From Microcaldota archaeon (GTDB lineage Archaea > Iainarchaeota > Iainarchaeia > JAADDC01), in assembly GCA_027043825.1 (NCBI GenBank), contig JALUER010000021.1, positions 1 to 17,114 on the forward strand: DNA of 17,114 bases. The letters are read 5' to 3'. The translations under genes were made by a program, and so were the position numbers. Of the stretch, positions 14,019 to 17,114 are shown piece by piece (the stretch's first letter is position 1; each line of letters opens with the position of its first letter). The notes beneath the pieces are model-generated. The model did no database searches and was not told the DNA's origin. It worked only from the letters and a program-made list of their open reading frames with translations.

Positions 14019-14695
14019 CCTATCACCTCCTCTATCTTTCCGTCCCTTATTCTAACGATCCTCTCGGCTCTTTTGGCCACCTCCTCGTCGTGGGTGACTA
14101 TGACGAGGGTCCTTCCTTCGTCGTGGAGCTCGTCAAACATATCGAGTATCCTCTCCCCGGTCTTGCTGTCCAGGTTGCCCGTTGGCTCGTCGGCCAGTAT
14201 GAGGTCCGGGTCGTTGGCCAGGGCCCGAGCTATGGCCACCCTCTGTTGCTGTCCCCCCGAGAGCTGGGAGGGAAGGTGGTTCACCCTGTCGCCCAGTCCG
14301 ACCTTCTCCAGTAGCTCCCTTGCCCTCCTCTTCCTCTCCCTCTCTGGAACGCCGGCGAAGATCATGGGGAGTTCCACGTTCTCCATTGCCGTGAGGGTGG
14401 GGATGAGGTTGTAGGTCTGGAAGACGAAGCCGATGTAGTTCCTCCTCAGGAGGGCCCTCTCGTCTTCTCCCAACCAGGACACATCCCTCCCGCCCACGTA
14501 GACCTTCCCCTTGGTGGGCGTGTCGAGCAATCCCATGATGTGCATAAGGGTGGACTTCCCTGATCCGGAAGGGCCCATTATGGCCACGTATTCGCCCCTG
14601 TGAATTGTCAAATCTATTCCCTTTAGGGCCGTCACTGCCGCCTCTCCCTTGCCATATACCTTCCACACGTCTTCCAGCCTGACGACCTCCTCCAC
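14015..14695 (-). CDS. ABC transporter ATP-binding protein, MacB/LolD family
   Basis: 226 residues. Walker A is GPSGSGKST (41-49), the Q-loop is Gln93 in FVFQTYNLIP, the signature is LSGGQ (145-149), Walker B is LILADE (165-170) followed by PTGNLD, and the switch histidine is His202 in VTHDEE. All catalytic elements are intact and the PTGNLD and FQ-x-YNL blocks are those of the LolD/MacB/FtsE group that powers FtsX-like permeases. GTG 14695 is the likely start. No Shine-Dalgarno precedes it, but TAATAAA lies about 22-28 nt upstream, so it is probably leaderless. It is the first gene of a four-gene operon with 4-nt overlaps at every junction, and it is divergent from the padR gene, which likely represses it. 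Confidence 0.95.
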   Translation of the reverse strand: MEEVVRLEDVWKVYGKGEAAVTALKGIDLTIHRGEYVAIMGPSGSGKSTLMHIMGLLDTPTKGKVYVGGRDVSWLGEDERALLRRNYIGFVFQTYNLIPTLTAMENVELPMIFAGVPERERKRRARELLEKVGLGDRVNHLPSQLSGGQQQRVAIARALANDPDLILADEPTGNLDSKTGERILDMFDELHDEGRTLVIVTHDEEVAKRAERIVRIRDGKIEEVIG

Positions 14696-14717
14696 GGAGG
14701 AAGATTACACCGAAACG

Positions 14718-14724
14718 TTTATTA
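14718..14724. promoter_or_regulatory. Shared TATA element between the ABC operon and the padR gene
   Basis: TTTATTA on the plus strand (TAATAAA on the minus strand) lies 24 nt before the padR GTG at 14748 and 23 nt before the ATPase GTG at 14695. One AT element can therefore serve as TATA box in both directions, both transcripts being leaderless. This couples the regulator and the operon. Confidence 0.45.
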
Positions 14725-14748
14725 CGATATCATAGTACGATAGTATAG
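14723..14748. promoter_or_regulatory. Tandem 13-bp repeat, candidate PadR operator
   Basis: TACGATATCATAG (14723-14735) is followed directly by TACGATAGTATAG (14736-14748), identical at 11 of 13 positions. The first copy contains the palindrome GATATC. The repeat fills the space between the TATA element and the padR start codon, where a bound repressor would block polymerase. Autorepression and repression of the divergent ABC operon are inferred. Confidence 0.4.
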
Positions 14749-15188
14749 TGAAGACCCCTGCCCTCAAGTTTCTCATCCTGAGGCTCCTCGAGAAGGGGCC
14801 CCTCTCCGGCTACGAGATAGGAAAGAAGGTGGAGGAGATCCTCGGGCATGCCTATCCCGGATCCATCTATCCCCTTCTTCGCTGGTGGGAGGAGAGGGGG
14901 TTCGTGCAGAAGAGGGATAAGTACGAGTTGACTGAGAAGGGAAGAAGATTCCTGGAAGAGCTAGAGAAGAGGAGGAACCAGTACCTGGAGATGGCTAAGA
15001 AGGATCTCCTTGCCCTTGCCCGGGCCCTGGGGGACAGTGAGATGGAGAAGCTCGTCTCTTATCTCCCCCTCAGGGAAAAGGTAGGGGATGAGGGGATGGT
15101 TCTCCTGGCCTCCGTCGTGGAGTACCTCCTACGCTGTGGAGAAGCGGGAAGGAAGAGGCTGCGGGAAGTATTGGAGAGGTGTTCATAA
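14748..15188 (+). CDS. PadR-family transcriptional regulator
   Basis: 146 residues. An N-terminal winged helix (residues about 1-72) has the PadR pattern LKFLILRLLEKGPLSGYEI, then YPGSIYPLLRWWEERGFV and the wing KYELTEKGRRFLEE. The remainder is helical (KRRNQYLEMAKKDLLALARAL onward) and probably mediates dimerisation and ligand sensing. PadR proteins are mostly repressors, often of neighbouring transporter or efflux genes. GTG 14748 follows a TATA element by 24 nt with no Shine-Dalgarno sequence, so it is leaderless. The gene is divergent from the MacB-like ABC operon, with a tandem repeat in the shared promoter. Its 3' side faces the convergent ATPase gene across a palindrome. Confidence 0.9.
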   Translation: MKTPALKFLILRLLEKGPLSGYEIGKKVEEILGHAYPGSIYPLLRWWEERGFVQKRDKYELTEKGRRFLEELEKRRNQYLEMAKKDLLALARALGDSEMEKLVSYLPLREKVGDEGMVLLASVVEYLLRCGEAGRKRLREVLERCS

Positions 15189-15197
15189 AAACCTTCC

Positions 15198-15223
15198 ACT
15201 TTTGAAAGAGGTCTTTCAAAAGT
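15198..15223. terminator. Perfect 12-bp inverted repeat downstream of padR
   Basis: ACTTTTGAAAGA (15198-15209), a GG loop, then TCTTTCAAAAGT (15212-15223) form an uninterrupted 12-bp palindrome ten bases after the padR stop. On the minus strand, T tracts follow the ATPase stop at 15235-15230 and 15191-15187. The element lies between convergent genes and may end transcription both ways, or be a protein-binding or recombination site. Confidence 0.45.
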
Positions 15224-15261
15224 TCCAGGAAAAAATGGAAGAAGTTTTCAAAAGTTACAGG
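15213..15261. repeat. 17-bp imperfect direct repeat overlapping the palindrome
   Basis: CTTTCAAAAGTTCCAGG (15213-15229) recurs as TTTTCAAAAGTTACAGG (15245-15261), identical at 15 of 17 positions and offset by 32 bp. The second copy ends one base before the stop codon of the convergent ATPase gene. The first copy includes the right arm of the 12-bp palindrome, so this core sequence occurs three times in 64 bp counting the inverted arm. Confidence 0.5.
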
Positions 15262-15262
15262 T

Positions 15263-16482
15263 TTAGAGGAACCACGGAGGTAAGAAGTAAATCATTCCCT
15301 CGTCTATTTCCCTTACCCCAGGGGCTTGGAACGTAACTACAACAGCCCTTTTAGTCCCATACTTCCTCATAAAGGAGAAGAGACTTCGTAGACTTCTACT
15401 ACCAAGCTTTACTTCTATTGGGATGAGCTGATCTCCCTCCTTTACTACAAAGTCTACTTCTGCTCCGTGTTTCGTCCTCCAGAACTTCGCCTCATAACCC
15501 ATTCTTGTCAACTCCCCGAACACAAAAGCTTCGAGGTCTTCCCCCCTAACCACCCCGTCGTGCATCCCCAGTAAGCCGTTTCTGATCCCCCTGTCGTAGA
15601 AGTATATTTTCGGGGACTTTCGAAGTTCTGATGGGACGTTCGTGTGGAAGGGCCTAACCCTCTTGAGTATGTAGGTTCTTTCCAGTAGTTCAATATACCT
15701 TTCTGCTTCCTTCTTTGAAAGACCCAGGTCCGTGGAAAGGGAAGATATGTGAACAAGCCCCCCTTCAATACCCGCTATGTACTTTAGCGTGGTAAGAAAC
15801 CTGGAAACCGATCCTACATTTCGAGAAAAGTCCCTTTCAATGTAGAGCTCTATGAGTGAGGAAAGGAGCTTCTGCTTCTTTTCTTCGTCTTCTTCCAGGA
15901 CGATCCGGGGATAACCGCCATAGCTCAGGTACTCCTTTAGGTATCTCTGGAAGCTTTCCCTATAAACATCTTTTATCTCCACTTCTTCGCCCTTAAGAAT
16001 AGATCTAAAGGTCTCCCTATTTCTTTCATGGATCCTCGCAAGCCCATCGTCTTTGTACCTTAGAAACTCCTGGAAGGAAAAGGAATGAAGGGTGAAGAAA
16101 AGGGCCCTGCCCACAAGAAACGGAGCAACGTCTTCCCTTAACCTAAGGGAGGAAGAACCACTGGCAACTACTCGTATGTCCTCCCTCTCGTCAAAGAGGA
16201 TCTTCAGGATCTCCCCTATGCCCTCGACCCTTTGGACCTCATCTAAGAAGAGGAAGCCACCCTCCGGCAGATGTTTCTCCAGGAAGAGATCAGGACCATT
16301 CACAAAGGCTTCCCTCTCTTCTATTCGGTCAAGGTTTACCCAGCCTTTTCTTCCCTTATCTCCCTGTACAGTTCTTTCATGAGGGTGCTCTTTCCTACTT
16401 GACGGGCTCCCTCTATGAATATGTACTCCCTTCCACCCAGGTATTTCCTTACCTCTTCTTCTAACTCCCGTGGGACGTACAC
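15263..16482 (-). pseudogene. AAA ATPase with DUF4143 (AAA_14 type), broken by a one-base frameshift
   Basis: Two frames together give one complete protein of about 406 residues. The first, from GTG 16482, encodes 48 residues (MYVPRELEEEVRKYL then the Walker A loop GARQVGKST at about 25-33) and stops at TAA 16338-16336. The second frame begins with GWVNLDRIEERE and continues through Walker B GFLFLDEVQRV, sensor VVASGSSS, EYLSYGGYPRIV and the C-terminal nuclease-like DUF4143 part (GAEVDFVVKEG and IPIEVKLG) to TAA 15263. In this family NLD normally follows the P-loop helix directly, so the join lies near the four T (four A on the minus strand) at 16346-16349: one A is missing, or a -1 slip is needed. 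Taken alone the second frame could start at GTG 16303 but would lack the P-loop. TTTTTAGTATT lies 25 nt before GTG 16482. Function of the family is poorly known. Confidence 0.75.
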
Positions 16483-16501
16483 GAAAACAAAGTGGAGCGA
16501 A

Positions 16502-16512
16502 ATACTAAAAAG
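16502..16512 (-). promoter_or_regulatory. TATA box of the DUF4143 ATPase gene
   Basis: On the minus strand TTTTTAGTATT is centred about 25 nt upstream of GTG 16482 without a Shine-Dalgarno sequence, consistent with a leaderless transcript. It overlaps a T tract that may also end rfcS transcription. Confidence 0.35.
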
Positions 16513-16555
16513 TCGGGTTGTTTGGAAGGTGTGAAGAAAAATAGTCGGGTTATTT
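16507..16555 (-). terminator. Tandem AACCCGACT-T-tract elements after rfcS
   Basis: A 13-bp direct repeat, AGTCGGGTT(G/A)TTT, occurs at 16511-16523 and 16543-16555, offset by 32 bp. Read on the minus strand, the sense of rfcS, each copy is AACCCGACT followed by a run of five T (16541-16537 and 16511-16507). The first copy read overlaps the rfcS stop. Two successive T-tract terminators fit the archaeal mode of termination. Confidence 0.4.
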
Positions 16556-17114
16556 TATCTCTTTTCCAAGGGGCAGGAACTGGGCCAGCAACGACTCCAG
16601 CTGGATCCTCTCGTTAGCCCCTTCCACTAACCTGAACTCGTACTCCCCGATGAGGTCTATGAGCTTCACCTTCAGCCTGTCGGGGACCTCCAGAGAGAAG
16701 ACCTCCCTGTGCATCTGGCGGATGATGTCCTCCCCGCTCATCCCGTAGTCTATCATGAGCTTGTTCAGCATCTCCCTGGCAGCGAAGAAGTTGCCCTTCA
16801 GGGCCTCGGTCATCATCTTCTTGAGCTCCTGGGGCTTGGCCCTGGCAGCCACTTGGTAGATGAGGTCCTCCGTTACCTCGGTGGTGATGGCAGCCGCTGC
16901 CTGGAGGGTGTTGATAGCCTTTCGCATGTCTCCCTCGGCGATGTAAACCAGCGCGTCCAGGGCCTTCTCATCGATCTTCAATCCCTCGCTCTGGGCAATG
17001 TACCTGAGCCTCTCCTTTATCTGGTCATCCCTCAGGGGCTTGAAGCGGAAGAGGGCACACCTGGATTGGATGGGCTCTATGATCTTGGATGAGTAGTTAC
17101 AGGAGAGGATGAAG
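16550..17114 (-). CDS. rfcS: Replication factor C small subunit, C-terminal part (5' end outside the window)
   Basis: The frame is open to the right edge and ends at TAA 16552-16550, giving about 187 residues of a protein normally near 320 residues (without inteins). The clamp loader RFC places the PCNA sliding clamp on primed DNA. Visible elements are FILSCNYSSKIIEPIQSRCA, containing sensor 1 (Cys-Asn) and the SRC motif with its arginine finger. Next come FRFKPLRDDQI, the lid-domain GDMRKAINTLQAAAA (sensor 2 region) and the helical collar domain ending LLAQFLPLGKEIK. Walker A and B lie beyond the edge. A TTG at 16981 is an internal leucine codon, not a start. Two T-tract elements follow the stop. 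Confidence 0.95.
   Translation of the reverse strand, partial: FILSCNYSSKIIEPIQSRCALFRFKPLRDDQIKERLRYIAQSEGLKIDEKALDALVYIAEGDMRKAINTLQAAAAITTEVTEDLIYQVAARAKPQELKKMMTEALKGNFFAAREMLNKLMIDYGMSGEDIIRQMHREVFSLEVPDRLKVKLIDLIGEYEFRLVEGANERIQLESLLAQFLPLGKEIK

Noticed and set aside
16346..16349. Programmed -1 ribosomal frameshift in the DUF4143 ATPase as the preferred explanation.
   Set aside because: The site reads GAA-AAG rather than a strong slippery heptamer such as AAA-AAG, I see no obvious downstream stem-loop, and simple base loss in an A run is more likely. It is kept only as an alternative.

Overview
The window reads as chromosomal DNA of an archaeon, probably a thermophilic euryarchaeote. 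The evidence is an archaeal/eukaryotic-type tyrosyl-tRNA synthetase, a replication factor C small subunit, TATA boxes about 25 nt upstream of start codons that lack a Shine-Dalgarno sequence (leaderless genes), strong GGAGG sites inside operons, frequent AGG/AGA arginine and ATA isoleucine codons, and T-tract terminators. I cannot assign a lineage from this alone. There is no stretch over 300 bases without a gene, and I see no tRNA, rRNA, CRISPR array, insertion sequence or integrase.

Left region (1-3622): surface-glycan genes. A GT-C membrane glycosyltransferase (minus strand) is interrupted by an in-frame TAG and runs off the left edge. An extended-SDR sugar-nucleotide epimerase (plus), a UPF0104 flippase-like membrane protein (minus) and a UbiA-family enzyme resembling decaprenyl-phosphate phosphoribosyltransferase (plus) follow. 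Together they suggest synthesis, flipping and transfer of a polyprenyl-phosphate-linked sugar.

Centre (3656-10190): deoxynucleotide supply. A small HTH regulator with a C-terminal CxxC precedes an adenosylcobalamin-dependent class II ribonucleotide reductase. That enzyme is split: the catalytic chain lacks the C-terminal cysteine module, which is carried by a separate 183-residue protein immediately downstream, like NrdJa/NrdJb of Pseudomonas aeruginosa. Convergent to these, tyrS, a PduO-type cob(I)alamin adenosyltransferase (whose product is the cofactor of the reductase) and an AT-richer alkaline-phosphatase/sulfatase-like gene form a tightly packed minus-strand unit.

Right region (10280-17114): a MacB-like ABC cassette (ATPase, secreted COG1361-type protein with a C-terminal membrane anchor, two FtsX/MacB permeases), all joined by 4-nt stop/start overlaps. 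It is divergent from a PadR-type repressor gene whose promoter contains a tandem 13-bp repeat and a shared TATA element. Beyond it lie a DUF4143-type AAA ATPase broken by a one-base frameshift and flanked by small repeats, and the 3' part of rfcS.

The points I find most worth following are the split archaeal class II reductase with its cofactor enzyme nearby, the two interrupted genes (in-frame TAG, and -1 frameshift), and the candidate polyprenyl-phosphate-pentose pathway.
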